DNA of 64,000 nt from Clavibacter sp. A6099 (GCF_021919125.1 NZ_CP083439.1:2046001-2110000); one strand, 5' to 3'. Positions 38,042-47,204 are shown, numbered from the stretch's first letter. Numbers and translations: made by a program. The notes: generated from the sequence alone by a model not told the origin.

Positions 38042-39208
38042 GTGATCCCCCGCCGTTCCCTCCTCGCCCTCGCCGCCGCCGCGTCCGCCGCGGTCGCGCT
38101 CGCGGGCTGCGCTCCCACCACGAGCACGCAGGCCCAGGCCCAGAACCACGCCGTCACCGACGCATCGGGCACCGCCCGCGTCTTCATCTCCGGCGACACC
38201 AACGTCCAGGCCCTCTGGGACGACGGGATCATCCCCGCGTTCGAGAAGGCGAACCCCGGCGCCTCCGTCACCACCACGCTCGACCTCCACGGCGAGCACG
38301 ACGCGCAGACCATGGCCACGCTCACGAGCTCGGTCCAGGGCGGATCCGACCCCGGATACGACCTCATCGACGCGGGCTTCACCGCGGCGGCCGGTACCGG
38401 CGGGCTCCTCGCGCCCGTCTCGGCCGACACCATCCCGAACCTCGCGACCGTCCCCGACGCGACCGTGCAGTCCGGCGGCGGCTTCGGGATCCCCTACCGC
38501 GCCTCGTCCGTGCTGCTCGCCTACGACTCCACGAAGGTGACCGCCCCGCCGAAGACGCTCGCCGACCTGCTCTCCTGGATCCGCGCCAACCCCGGCCAGT
38601 TCGCCTACAACTCCCCCTCCACCGGCGGATCCGGCCAGGCCTTCGTCACGACCGTCCTCGACACCCACGTCGACGACGCCACGCGCGAGAAGATGACGAC
38701 CGGCTACGACCAGTCGCTCGAGAGCGCGTGGGACGCGGGCTTCGACGAGCTCAAGGGGCTCAACTCGGCCATGTACCAGGGCGGCGTCTACCCCAACGGC
38801 AACAACCAGGTGCTCGACCTGCTCGGCACGGGCGCCATCGAGATGGCCCCCGTCTGGAGCGACCAGGTCATCACGGCGCAGAAGTCCGGCACGCTGCCGG
38901 CGACCGTGAAGTACGCGCAGATCTCCGACCCGGCCTTCACCGGCCACGCCTCCTACCTCGGCATCCCGAAGACGGCCGAGCACGCGGACGTCGCGCAGAA
39001 GCTCGCCGACTACGTGCTCTCCGCCGAGGGCCAGGCCATCATCGCGAGCACCATCGCGGGCTACCCCGTGATCTCGCTCGACCAGGTGCCCGCCGACCTC
39101 GAGGACCAGTTCGCCTCGGCTGACCCGTCGACGCTCCGCCCCGGCTACTACAGCCAGATGGCGTCGGACATGTCGAACCTGTGGGACCAGAAGGTCCCCG
39201 GCCAGTGA
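38042..39208 (+). CDS. ABC transporter substrate-binding lipoprotein
   Basis: 388-residue extracytoplasmic binding protein. The short signal MIPRRSLLALAAAAS ends in a lipobox LAGC (Cys23); the two arginines could also allow Tat export. The mature part (RVFISGDTNVQALWDDGIIPAFEKANPG, then PYRASSVLLAYDSTKV) fits the SBP_bac family used by AfuA/PotD/AEP-type importers. GTG start chosen: AGAAGGA lies 10 nt upstream; an ATG at 38000 would add 14 residues and run over the candidate operator. It is the first gene of a five-gene operon. The ligand cannot be read from sequence. Confidence 0.88.
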   Translation: MIPRRSLLALAAAASAAVALAGCAPTTSTQAQAQNHAVTDASGTARVFISGDTNVQALWDDGIIPAFEKANPGASVTTTLDLHGEHDAQTMATLTSSVQGGSDPGYDLIDAGFTAAAGTGGLLAPVSADTIPNLATVPDATVQSGGGFGIPYRASSVLLAYDSTKVTAPPKTLADLLSWIRANPGQFAYNSPSTGGSGQAFVTTVLDTHVDDATREKMTTGYDQSLESAWDAGFDELKGLNSAMYQGGVYPNGNNQVLDLLGTGAIEMAPVWSDQVITAQKSGTLPATVKYAQISDPAFTGHASYLGIPKTAEHADVAQKLADYVLSAEGQAIIASTIAGYPVISLDQVPADLEDQFASADPSTLRPGYYSQMASDMSNLWDQKVPGQ

Positions 39209-40158
39209 CGGCCGTCCGGACGGCGGATCCCGCCGCCCGGGCCGCCAGCGCGCGGCGGGTCTCCCCGGAGACCCGCCGCGCCGGCGTCGGCCTGGCTCTC
39301 GCCCTCCCGCCCGCGCTCCTGCTCGCGTTCTTCGTCGGGATACCCGTCGTCCTCGCGATCGGCTTCAGCCTCGGCCACACGGGCGGGCTCAACAGCACCA
39401 TCGCCACGATCGGCCTCGGCACGCGCACCGCCACGAGCTGGTGGGGCACGCTCGACGCCTACGTCGACGTGTTCACCGACCCGCGGTTCCTCCGCGACCT
39501 CGGCGTCACGGTGCTCGTGACGGTGATCTCCACCGCCATCGTGATCGCCCTGTCGCTCGCGATCGCGCTCAACCTGCGCCTCCGCGGCGGCCGCCTGGCG
39601 TCGGTGTTCGCGGGGCTCGCGATCGTCCCGCTGTTCATCCCCGTCGTCATCGCGTCGTGGGCGATCCTCACCTTCTACTCGGGCGACGGCTTCGTCCGCA
39701 CGGTCTTCGCGCTCGTCGGCCTCGAGGGGCCGACCTGGGGCTACACGACGGTGGCGGTGGTCATCGGATCCGTGTGGACGAGCCTCCCGTTCGCCACGCT
39801 CATGGCGACCTCCGGCGTGCAGGGCATCCCCGACGCCATGATCGAGGCCGCGCGCGACGCGGGCGCCTCGACCTGGGCCATCGTCACGCGCGTGCTCGTG
39901 CCGCTCGCCGCGATCCCGCTCGTCATCGCGACGACCTTCACGGCGATCGGCGTGCTCGGCTCCTTCACGGTGCCGTACTTCACCGGCCCCAACGCGCCCA
40001 GCATGCTCGGCGTCGACATCTCGAAGTACTTCACGGGCTTCAACCACCCGCAGCAGTCGATCGTGATGGCCGTCGTGGTGTTCGTGCTCGCGTCCGGCAT
40101 CGCCTTCCTCTACGTGCGGGCCAACTTCCGCTCCGCGAAGAAGGAGGGCCGGGTCTGA
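39205..40158 (+). CDS. ABC transporter permease 1
   Basis: 317-residue inner-membrane permease with about six helices and the ATPase-docking EAA loop (EAARDAGASTWAIVTRVLVPL). Related to PotB/AfuB-type components. GTG start overlapping the binding-protein stop (GTGA). The N-terminal 35 residues are a basic cytoplasmic extension. Confidence 0.92.
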   Translation: MTAVRTADPAARAASARRVSPETRRAGVGLALALPPALLLAFFVGIPVVLAIGFSLGHTGGLNSTIATIGLGTRTATSWWGTLDAYVDVFTDPRFLRDLGVTVLVTVISTAIVIALSLAIALNLRLRGGRLASVFAGLAIVPLFIPVVIASWAILTFYSGDGFVRTVFALVGLEGPTWGYTTVAVVIGSVWTSLPFATLMATSGVQGIPDAMIEAARDAGASTWAIVTRVLVPLAAIPLVIATTFTAIGVLGSFTVPYFTGPNAPSMLGVDISKYFTGFNHPQQSIVMAVVVFVLASGIAFLYVRANFRSAKKEGRV

Positions 40159-40973
40159 TGCGCGCGCTCCTCTCCGCCCGCGGCTGGATCCAGGCCGCCC
40201 TGTTCGCGGTCGTCGCGGTGTTCATCCTCGGCCCGCTGCTCTGGCTCGCGGCGCACGCGTTCGCGACGAGCTGGGACTACCCGAGCCTCGTGCCCGCCGG
40301 CCTCACGCTCGACTGGTGGCGCGTGGTCTTCGAGGACGCCGAGCTCGCCGCCGCCGTCCGCAACTCGCTGTACTTCGCGCCCATCACGGTGCTCGTCTCG
40401 GCGCTCGTCTGCCTGCCGGCCGCGTACGCGTTCTCCCGGTTCCAGTTCCCGGGCCGGCGGATCCTGCTGGTGGGCCTGTTCGCCACCAACGCGTTCCCCA
40501 AGATGGGCCTCTTCGTGTCGATGGCGTCGCTATTCTACGGGCTGCACCTGATGAACACGGTCACGGGCATCGTCATCGTGCAGCTGATCGGCACGGTCGT
40601 GTTCATGACCTGGATCCCGGCCGCCGCGTTCAGCGCCGTGCCGCGCTCCCTCGAGGAGGCCGCGCGCGACGCGGGCGCCGGACGCGTGCGGACCTTCCTG
40701 CACGTGACCCTGCCGCTCGCGCTGCCCGGGATCCTCGTGGCCGTGCTCATGTCGTTCCTCGCCGCGTTCGACGAGGCGCAGGGCACCTACCTCGTGGGCG
40801 CGCCCGTCTACATGACGATGCCGACCGAGATGTACTCGCTCGTCCTCAACCACCCGAAGCAGGTCGCCGCCGTGTTCGCGATCCTCCTCTCCGTCCCCTC
40901 CGTCGCCCTCCTCCTGCTCGCCCGCCGCCACATCATGGGCGGGCGTCTGGCCGAGGGCTTCCAGATCCGTTAG
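40158..40973 (+). CDS. ABC transporter permease 2
   Basis: 271-residue permease with six predicted helices and the EAA loop EEAARDAGAGRVRTFLHVTLPLALP. PotC-type partner of the preceding permease; its ATG overlaps the previous stop (TGATG). The next gene, the ATPase, begins 7 bp after its stop. Confidence 0.92.
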   Translation: MRALLSARGWIQAALFAVVAVFILGPLLWLAAHAFATSWDYPSLVPAGLTLDWWRVVFEDAELAAAVRNSLYFAPITVLVSALVCLPAAYAFSRFQFPGRRILLVGLFATNAFPKMGLFVSMASLFYGLHLMNTVTGIVIVQLIGTVVFMTWIPAAAFSAVPRSLEEAARDAGAGRVRTFLHVTLPLALPGILVAVLMSFLAAFDEAQGTYLVGAPVYMTMPTEMYSLVLNHPKQVAAVFAILLSVPSVALLLLARRHIMGGRLAEGFQIR

Positions 40974-40980
40974 GCCGGTC

Positions 40981-42132
40981 ATGACCGCATCCGCTCCATC
41001 CACCACGACCGTCGCTCCCCCGCGCGCCGACGACGACGGCACCGCGACGGCCCCGCCGTCCGGCCTCGTCGTCGCCGGGCTCTCCAAGGACCTCGGCGGC
41101 CGCACCATCGTCGACGACCTCCACCTCGACGTCGCGCGCGGCGAGCTCGTCGCGCTCCTCGGCCCGTCGGGCTGCGGCAAGACCACCACGCTCCGCATGA
41201 TCGCCGGGTTCCTCGAGCCCGACCGCGGATCCGTCGTAATCGGCGGCCGCGACGTCACCGCAGCCGGCCCGGACAAGCGGCCGAGCGCGATGGTGTTCCA
41301 GAACTACGCGCTCTGGCCGCACCTCACCGTGTTCAAGAACGTCGCCTTCCCGCTCACGCTCCGGAAGCTGTCCAAGGACGAGGTCACCCGTCGGGTCATG
41401 GCCGCGCTCGAGACCGTGAACCTCGGGCACCACGCCCACTCGCGCCCCACGCAGATCTCGGGCGGCGAGCAGCAGCGCGCGGCGCTCGCCCGGGCGATCG
41501 TGCAGGAGCCCGACCTGCTGCTCCTCGACGAGCCGCTGTCGAACCTCGACGCGAAGCTGCGCGTGAAGGTTCGGGAGGAGATCCGCGACATCCAGCAGCG
41601 GCTGGGGATCACCACCGTCATGGTCACGCACGACCAGGACGAGGCGCTCGCCATCTCCGACCGCGTCGCCGTGATGCACCAGGGCCGCATCGAGCAGGTG
41701 TCGGCCCCGACCGAGCTCTACGCCCGGCCGCGTACCCTCGTCGTCGCGTCGTTCATCGGCAGCATGAACCTGCTGCCCGCGCCGCGCCTGCAGGGCACGA
41801 CGCCCGAGACCCTCACGGCCGGCCCGCCGACGGCGTTCGTGCCGACCTCGGCCGACGCCGACGTCTGGGCCGTCCGCCCCGAGGACGTGTCCTACGCGCC
41901 GCGCGGGACCAGGCCCGAGGCCGACGCGACGTCCGTCGTCGTCCGCCGGGTGCTGCCGCACGGCCACTTCCAGGAGCTCGTGCTCGACGCGGGCGGCGTG
42001 GAGGTGCGTGCCCTCGTGACCGGATCCGCGCCCGCGGTCGGCGAGGCCGGCACCGTGACGCTCCGCGAGGTGCGGCACTACCGCGACGGGATCCTGGTGC
42101 CGGACGGCGCCACGGCGGGCGACGCGCGATGA
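40981..42132 (+). CDS. ABC transporter ATP-binding protein
   Basis: 383-residue ATPase with Walker A GPSGCGKTT, Q-loop FQNYALWPH, signature ISGGEQQR, Walker B LLLLDEP and His switch VMVTHDQDEA, followed by a C-terminal TOBE/OB-like regulatory region as in PotA/UgpC/FbpC. It powers the importer encoded just upstream. A low-complexity 25-residue N-terminus precedes the domain; a later in-frame start is possible but no better RBS is visible. ATGA overlap with the GDPD-IMPase gene. Confidence 0.93.
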   Translation: MTASAPSTTTVAPPRADDDGTATAPPSGLVVAGLSKDLGGRTIVDDLHLDVARGELVALLGPSGCGKTTTLRMIAGFLEPDRGSVVIGGRDVTAAGPDKRPSAMVFQNYALWPHLTVFKNVAFPLTLRKLSKDEVTRRVMAALETVNLGHHAHSRPTQISGGEQQRAALARAIVQEPDLLLLDEPLSNLDAKLRVKVREEIRDIQQRLGITTVMVTHDQDEALAISDRVAVMHQGRIEQVSAPTELYARPRTLVVASFIGSMNLLPAPRLQGTTPETLTAGPPTAFVPTSADADVWAVRPEDVSYAPRGTRPEADATSVVVRRVLPHGHFQELVLDAGGVEVRALVTGSAPAVGEAGTVTLREVRHYRDGILVPDGATAGDAR

Positions 42133-43706
42133 CGGCCGCGACCGCCCACCGCGGCGACTCCTCCCGGCACCGCGAGAACACGCTCGCGGCCATCCGCTCG
42201 GCGGCCGAGGCCGGCGCGCGCACGGTCGAGGTCGACGTGCACGTCACGCGCGACGGCCAGGTCGTCCTCGTCCACGACGACACCCTCGAGCGGCTGTGGG
42301 GCGTCGACGCGCGGATCGCTGACCTCGACCTCGCCGACGTGCGCGCGCTCGGCGGCGGGGATCTCCGCATCCCGCTCCTCGCCGAGGCGCTCGAGCTCCT
42401 GGCGGGCACGGACGTCGAGCTCGTGATCGACATGGCGTCCGGGGATCCCGCCGCCGCCGCCCACGCGGTCGTCCGGGCCGCCCCGCGCACGCCGCGCGTC
42501 GCCTGGTGCGGGCACCTCGACGGCATGCGCGTGATCCGCGAGCTCGACCCGGCGGCCGCCATCTGGCTGCCGTGGGCCGACCCCCAGCCGCCCACCGCGG
42601 ACGACCTCGCCGAGCTCCGGCCCGCCGTCGTCAACATGCCGCACCTCGTCGTCGGCCGCGCGCTCGTGGACGCCGTGCACGCGCTCGGCGCGCGAGTGGC
42701 TGCGTGGACCGTGGACGAGCCCGCCCAGATGGAGTGGCTGGCGTCGATCGGCGTGGACGCGATCACCACGAACGAGCTGGCGACGCTCCTCGAGGTGCTC
42801 GCGCGCCGGGACGCCGACCCCGCCGCCGCGGACGCCCGCGCGACCGCGCCCGCCGCGGAGCGGACCCGCGCCCGTGCCGCGGCGCGCGACCTCGCGGCGC
42901 GCGCCGTCCACCACGTCCGCTCGCACGAGGTCGGGGCCGTGACGACGAAGGCGAACCCCGCGGACCACGTGACGGAGATCGACCGGGCCGTCGAGCGCGA
43001 CGTGCGCGCGGTCGTCGGCGCGCAGTTCCCGCACCACGTGCTCGTCGGCGAGGAGTACGGCGGCGAGGCCGTGCCCGGCCGTCCGTGCTGGTACCTCGAC
43101 CCGGTCGACGGCACCGCGAACCTCGCGAACGGCGTGCCGTGGACGAGCTTCTCGCTCGCCCTCGTGGTCGCCGGCGAGCCCGTCGTGGGCGTCGTGGCGG
43201 ATCCCTGGCGCGGCACGGTCGTCGAGGCCGCCGCGGGCGAGGGCGCCTGGTCCGCAGGCGCCCGCCTCGACCTGACGGCCGCGCCCGGCGGCGTGCACGC
43301 ACGCGACGCGGATCCCCTCCGCGGCCGCATGGTGAGCACCGAGCTCGCGGGGCACGCGCCGTGGCCGGGGATGCTGCCGCTGCTCGACGCGCTCGCCGCG
43401 CGCTACTGCACCATGCGGATCATGGGGTCGGGCACGCTCACGGTCGCCGGCATCGCGCTCGGCCACGGCGCGGGCGCGGTGATCGGCGCGTTCGGGCCGG
43501 TCGACCACCTCGCGGCGACGCTCATCGTGCGCGAGGCCGGCGGCGTCGTGCTCGACGCGGACGGCGAGGACACGCTGTTCCCGGCGTCCGGCGGCGTCCT
43601 CGCGGCCCGCGACCGCGCGACCGCGCGGGCCTTGCACGCGCTCTGGCGCGCGGGGATCGTCGAGGCGACCTCCGCGGCGCTGCCGACGCGCGCGCCGGCG
43701 GCCTAG
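42129..43706 (+). CDS. Glycerophosphodiester phosphodiesterase / inositol monophosphatase-like fusion
   Basis: 525-residue two-domain protein. Residues about 1-225 are a GDPD TIM barrel: AHRGDSSRHRENTLAAI (catalytic His), EVDVHVTRDGQVVLVHDDTLERLWG (metal-binding Glu/Asp and second catalytic His), ending ITTNELATLLEVL. Residues about 240-510 are an inositol-monophosphatase-family domain with GEEYGGE, DPVDGTANLANG (Asp324-Thr329) and GPVDHLAATLIVREAGG, retaining the acidic metal sites. Both active sites look intact. It is coupled to the ABC ATPase, so it most likely acts on what the transporter brings in: a phosphodiester split by the first domain and the resulting phosphomonoester hydrolysed by the second. 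No signal peptide, so cytosolic. Its TAG stop shares CTAG with the convergent Nudix gene. Confidence 0.9.
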   Translation: MTAATAHRGDSSRHRENTLAAIRSAAEAGARTVEVDVHVTRDGQVVLVHDDTLERLWGVDARIADLDLADVRALGGGDLRIPLLAEALELLAGTDVELVIDMASGDPAAAAHAVVRAAPRTPRVAWCGHLDGMRVIRELDPAAAIWLPWADPQPPTADDLAELRPAVVNMPHLVVGRALVDAVHALGARVAAWTVDEPAQMEWLASIGVDAITTNELATLLEVLARRDADPAAADARATAPAAERTRARAAARDLAARAVHHVRSHEVGAVTTKANPADHVTEIDRAVERDVRAVVGAQFPHHVLVGEEYGGEAVPGRPCWYLDPVDGTANLANGVPWTSFSLALVVAGEPVVGVVADPWRGTVVEAAAGEGAWSAGARLDLTAAPGGVHARDADPLRGRMVSTELAGHAPWPGMLPLLDALAARYCTMRIMGSGTLTVAGIALGHGAGAVIGAFGPVDHLAATLIVREAGGVVLDADGEDTLFPASGGVLAARDRATARALHALWRAGIVEATSAALPTRAPAA

Positions 43707-44659
43707 CCCGCGTCGGGGTCCGCGCGCGCGTCGAGCAGCGCGCGGACCCGGCCGGGCCCGACGACGCGTGCGCCGAGCGCCGCGACCCGGGCGACGAGAC
43801 CGCGGTCGGCCGTGACCACCACGACCTCGCGCCCGGCGTCGCGCGCCGCGCCGACGACGCGCACGATCTCGCCGTCGCCGTCCGCCGACGCGGCGACCAC
43901 GGCGACGCCGGGCGCGCGGAGCGTGGGCGACGCGGGAGCCGCGACGGGCTCCGCCGGGAGCGACGCGTCGCGCGCGTCCCCCTCCACGACCGCCACGACG
44001 TCGGGCCAGCGCACGGAACCCGGCAGGTCGAGCTCGGCGGCGGGCAGGCCGTCGCGCGCGAGCGCGTCGAGCCCGGCGAGGAGGCGGGTGGTGGATCCGG
44101 CGCGGTCGCGCCACCAGCCGTCCGGCCGGGAGCCGAGCAGGTTGGCGGTGTCGACGACCAGCGTGACCTCCCGCGTGAGCTCGTCGCGCAGCATCGGCCA
44201 GGCCCGGCCGAACCCCGGGTGCAGCTCGAGCCCGTCGACCCCGTCGACGGGCACCCAGCGCAGCTCGATGCTCTCGGCGTCCGCGACGCGCGGCTCGAAC
44301 GGGCGGATGGTGCGGGCCGTGACGGTCGTGTAGCTCCAGAAGCCGAGGTCGAGCACGGTCGCCAGCACGGGGCGGATCCCCGCGGGCGGCACCCCCGCCT
44401 CCTCGGCGGCCTCGCGCGCGGCGCCGTCGACGGAGGACTCGCCCGCGTGACGTGCACCCCCGGGCAGGCCCCACGTGCCGCCGTGGTGGCTCCACGCGAC
44501 CCGGTGCTGGAGCAGGACGCCGCGATCCGGGTCGTGCACGAGCAGCGCCGCGGCGCCGAACGCGCCCCAGAACCGCTGGCCCTCGGGGCTCTCGACCCAC
44601 GCGTCGCCGCTGTCGCGATGCGCCCCGCGCGGGAGCTCGGGCGGGCGGTCGGCGGTCAT
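43703..44659 (-). CDS. Nudix hydrolase with C-terminal NYN/PIN-like domain
   Basis: 318-residue protein. The N-terminal Nudix domain (about 30-160) contains a complete Nudix box, GGARHAGESSVDGAAREAAE then EAGV. The C-terminal half starts VTLVVDTANLLGSRPDGWWRDR, a pattern seen in NYN/PIN-like ribonuclease domains, and contains VVVVTADRGLVARVAALGAR with another conserved Asp. So it may combine nucleotide-pyrophosphate hydrolysis with an RNase-like activity; substrates unknown. Convergent with the GDPD-IMPase gene, sharing a CTAG stop, and divergent from the next gene. Confidence 0.82.
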   Translation of the reverse strand: MTADRPPELPRGAHRDSGDAWVESPEGQRFWGAFGAAALLVHDPDRGVLLQHRVAWSHHGGTWGLPGGARHAGESSVDGAAREAAEEAGVPPAGIRPVLATVLDLGFWSYTTVTARTIRPFEPRVADAESIELRWVPVDGVDGLELHPGFGRAWPMLRDELTREVTLVVDTANLLGSRPDGWWRDRAGSTTRLLAGLDALARDGLPAAELDLPGSVRWPDVVAVVEGDARDASLPAEPVAAPASPTLRAPGVAVVAASADGDGEIVRVVGAARDAGREVVVVTADRGLVARVAALGARVVGPGRVRALLDARADPDAG

Positions 44660-44687
44660 GGATCCACCATCTCACGGGCACCTTCGA

Positions 44688-44693
44688 TAGCGT
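44688..44693 (+). promoter_or_regulatory. -10 element (TAGCGT) for leaderless transcript
   Basis: TAGCGT is followed by 6 nt (CGGGGC) and the ATG of the repeat-protein gene. Confidence 0.55.
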
Positions 44694-44699
44694 CGGGGC

Positions 44700-45179
44700 A
44701 TGTCGTGCATCAGGTTCACCACCGCCGCGCAGCTCGAGGCCCTGCACCGGACCGCGCCCGCCGTCCTCACCGCCGAGCAGGCCGCCGCGCTGCATCCCGC
44801 GCCCGAGGTCACGCCCAGCAAGATCCGCCGGCTCCGCCTGCTCGCCGAGCACCGCGACCCCAAGGTGCGCGAGAGCGTGGCGAGCAGCCTGCACGCCCCG
44901 CTCGACGTGCAGCAGGCGCTCGCGCGCGACGCCGACGAGGGCGTCCGCGCGTGCCTCGCCCGCAACCCGCAGGCGCCGGCGGCCGTGCTCACGATGCTGG
45001 TGGGCGACACCTCCGAGCGCGTGCGCTCCTGGCTCGCCGTCAACGACGCGACGCCGCAGGCCGCCGTCGCGATGCTCGAGTGCGACGAGTCGCCCGCGGT
45101 GCGCGACCTGCTGCGCTGGCGCGAGGCGCACATCGAGACGCCGGCCGAGCCGGAGCCGGCCGAGGTCGTCGCGCGTTGA
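44700..45179 (+). CDS. HEAT/LRV-like repeat protein
   Basis: 159-residue soluble protein made of short helical repeats of about 23 residues: LLAEHRDPKVRESVASS, LARDADEGVRACLARNPQAP, LVGDTSERVRSWLAVNDATP, LECDESPAVRDLLRW. The pattern (D)xxxxVRxxLAxNPxxPxxxL is that of leucine-rich-variant / HEAT-like repeats used for protein-protein contacts. Partner unknown. Probably leaderless. Confidence 0.75.
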   Translation: MSCIRFTTAAQLEALHRTAPAVLTAEQAAALHPAPEVTPSKIRRLRLLAEHRDPKVRESVASSLHAPLDVQQALARDADEGVRACLARNPQAPAAVLTMLVGDTSERVRSWLAVNDATPQAAVAMLECDESPAVRDLLRWREAHIETPAEPEPAEVVAR

Positions 45180-45219
45180 CCCCGGCGGGCGTCACCCGAA
45201 GGGCGTCACCCGGCCGGGG
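45180..45219 (+). terminator. Possible terminator containing a tandem 12-bp repeat
   Basis: CCCCGGC (45180-45186) pairs with GCCGGGG (45213-45219); between them GGGCGTCACCCG is repeated directly (45187-45198 and 45201-45212), each copy able to form a small hairpin. It lies immediately after the repeat-protein stop and 12 bp from the end of the convergent oxidoreductase gene. Confidence 0.5.
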
Positions 45220-45231
45220 ACACTGTCGGCG

Positions 45232-46248
45232 TCAGGCCCGCCCGTCCGCCACGTCGCGCGCCTTCGCCGTGCTGCGCCGGTCGCCCGGGTAGTGCACGGG
45301 CCGCATGCCGAGCACGATCTTGCCGCGCGCGTGCCGACGCTCCAGGTCGTCGAACGCGTCCTGCACCTCCGCGAGCGGGTAGAAGCCCGACACGAGGACG
45401 TCGACCTCGCGCTTTGCCGCGAGGTCCGCGACGGTCGCGAGCGTGCGGGAGCGGTGCACGTCGTCCTCCTCCACGGGAGGCAGGACGGCCTCGAGCTCGA
45501 GCTCCCGACGGTCGTCGCTCGAGCTGAAGCGCTTGCCCGCCACACCCAGCTCCTCGGCCACGTGCTCGCCGCCGCCGAAGTTGTCGACGAAGCCCTGCAC
45601 GCCGTTCGGGGCGGCCGCGCGGATCCGGTCGGCCAGGCCGTCGCCGTAGACCACCGGGGTGACCCCGATCTGGCGCAGGTAGTCGAAGTTGCGCTCGCCG
45701 CACGTGCCGATCACGCGGGCGCCGCGCCGCATGGCGAGCTGCGCCTCGATGCTGCCCACGCCACCGGCCGCCGCGGTGACGACGAGCGTGTCGCCCTCGC
45801 CGACCGTGACGGCGTGCAGCACGTCATGCGCGACGAGCCCGGCGAGGAACAGCCCGCCCGCCACCTCCCACGGGAGCTGCGCGGGCTTCGGGACGACGTT
45901 GCCCGCGGGCACGACCACGTGCGTCGCGTGAGCGGCCATGACGGTGTGGCCGAGGACGTCCTGGCCCTTCTTGAAGCGCGTGACGCCCTCGCCGACCGCC
46001 GCGATGCACCCGGCGAAGTCGCTGCCCTGCCCGTTGGGGAAGGCGGTCGGCACCTCGTCGGGGAAGCGGCCCTGGCGGATGTACGCCTCGATGTGGTTGA
46101 TGCCCGCCGCGAAGACCTCGACGAGCACCTCGCCGGGGCCGGGCGAGGGACGCGGTATGTCGACGACCTCGAGGACGTCGACGCCGCCGAAGGATCCGAA
46201 CTGCACCTGCTGGCTGGTGGATCGCGATGAAGGGCTCATGGGCGTCAT
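45232..46248 (-). CDS. Zinc-independent quinone-oxidoreductase-like MDR dehydrogenase
   Basis: 338-residue medium-chain dehydrogenase/reductase. The GroES-like N-terminal domain contains PGPGEVLVEVFAAGINHIEAYIRQG and GSDFAGCIAAVGEGV; the Rossmann domain has VTAAAGGVGSIEAQLA. No Cys/His zinc ligands are seen, so it belongs to the NADPH:quinone reductase / zinc-free group. The ATG at 46248 has GGGAG 7 nt upstream; 46239 is an alternative. Stands alone. Confidence 0.85.
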   Translation of the reverse strand: MTPMSPSSRSTSQQVQFGSFGGVDVLEVVDIPRPSPGPGEVLVEVFAAGINHIEAYIRQGRFPDEVPTAFPNGQGSDFAGCIAAVGEGVTRFKKGQDVLGHTVMAAHATHVVVPAGNVVPKPAQLPWEVAGGLFLAGLVAHDVLHAVTVGEGDTLVVTAAAGGVGSIEAQLAMRRGARVIGTCGERNFDYLRQIGVTPVVYGDGLADRIRAAAPNGVQGFVDNFGGGEHVAEELGVAGKRFSSSDDRRELELEAVLPPVEEDDVHRSRTLATVADLAAKREVDVLVSGFYPLAEVQDAFDDLERRHARGKIVLGMRPVHYPGDRRSTAKARDVADGRA

Positions 46249-46325
46249 CCTGCCGCTCCCGCCCGCGACGCGCGAGGGCACGGAGCCGATCGTGAGACCT
46301 CGTTCGTAGACTGGACGCGGCGGGC

Positions 46326-47141
46326 ATGCCAGGAGCCGGCCGCGATCGGAGACACGTGCAGAGGATCCTCGGTGGCGTGCGCCTGGTCGCCGCGATCGTC
46401 GTGGTCGTCGCGCTCGTCGGCGACTTCGACTACGTGCAGGGCTTCACGACCTTCGCGGCCGAGAACTGGTTCAGCTACTTCACGACGCAGAGCGGGATGG
46501 CCGGCGTCGTCGTGCTCGCCGCCTCCGGCCTCCAGGCCCTCCGCGGCCGCGCCGAGCCGCCGCTCATGGCCGCGGTGCGCGCCGTGGTGCTCAGCTACGT
46601 CGTGGTGTCCGGCGTGGTCTTCGGCCTCATCGTGCTGGAGTCGAGCTCGCAGGCCTACTACGTCGAGGTACCGTGGTCGAGCCGGCTGCTGCACTTCGTG
46701 ATCCCCGCCTACGCGCTCCTCGACTGGACCCTCGCGCCGGGACGCCCGCGCGTCACGTGGAAGGCCGTCGGCTGGGCGATGCCGTTCCCGGTCGCCTGGT
46801 GCGCGTTCACGGAGGTCCGCGGTCCGCGCGTCGGCTGGTACCCCTACTTCTTCCTGGATCCCGCGCAGGTCGGGGTCCCGTTCGAGATCGCCGCGTGGCT
46901 GGCGCTCGTGGCGGGCGTGCTGGCGGGGGTGTCCGCGTTCGTCGTGGCGCTCAGCCGCGTCCGGCCCGCGGATGCCGGGACCCGGAGGCGGACGCACCAC
47001 GGCGACGCGCCGGGCGGGACGGCACCCTCTCAGCCTGCGCCGTCGGATGCCGAGGACGAGTCGGTGGCGGAGACCGCGGGGACGCCAGCGCCCCGGCGGG
47101 CACGGGGATCCGCGGGCGACAGGGAGGCAGTCCGCCGCTGA
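46326..47141 (+). CDS. Pr6Pr-family six-helix membrane protein
   Basis: 271-residue protein with six hydrophobic helices in the first 220 residues and an acidic/basic low-complexity tail. Motifs FSYFTTQSG, LLHFVIPAYALLDW and GWYPYFFLDP match the bacterial Pr6Pr (FAR-17a/AIG1-like) family. In eukaryotes the family includes fatty-acid-ester hydrolases; function in bacteria is unknown. A GTG at 46356, with GGAG 4 nt upstream, is a strong alternative start; TAGACT at 46307-46312 is a possible -10. Confidence 0.8.
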   Translation: MPGAGRDRRHVQRILGGVRLVAAIVVVVALVGDFDYVQGFTTFAAENWFSYFTTQSGMAGVVVLAASGLQALRGRAEPPLMAAVRAVVLSYVVVSGVVFGLIVLESSSQAYYVEVPWSSRLLHFVIPAYALLDWTLAPGRPRVTWKAVGWAMPFPVAWCAFTEVRGPRVGWYPYFFLDPAQVGVPFEIAAWLALVAGVLAGVSAFVVALSRVRPADAGTRRRTHHGDAPGGTAPSQPAPSDAEDESVAETAGTPAPRRARGSAGDREAVRR

Positions 47142-47204
47142 GCCGCGGACGACGGCAGCCGCCGCTCCCTCCGGCGCCCCGCTGTCGCGTGACAGCATGG
47201 ACGG

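Noticed and set aside
37888-38433. Upstream extension of the LacI regulator frame
   Set aside because: It would run antisense through the binding-protein gene; LacI proteins start just before the helix-turn-helix as at 37887.
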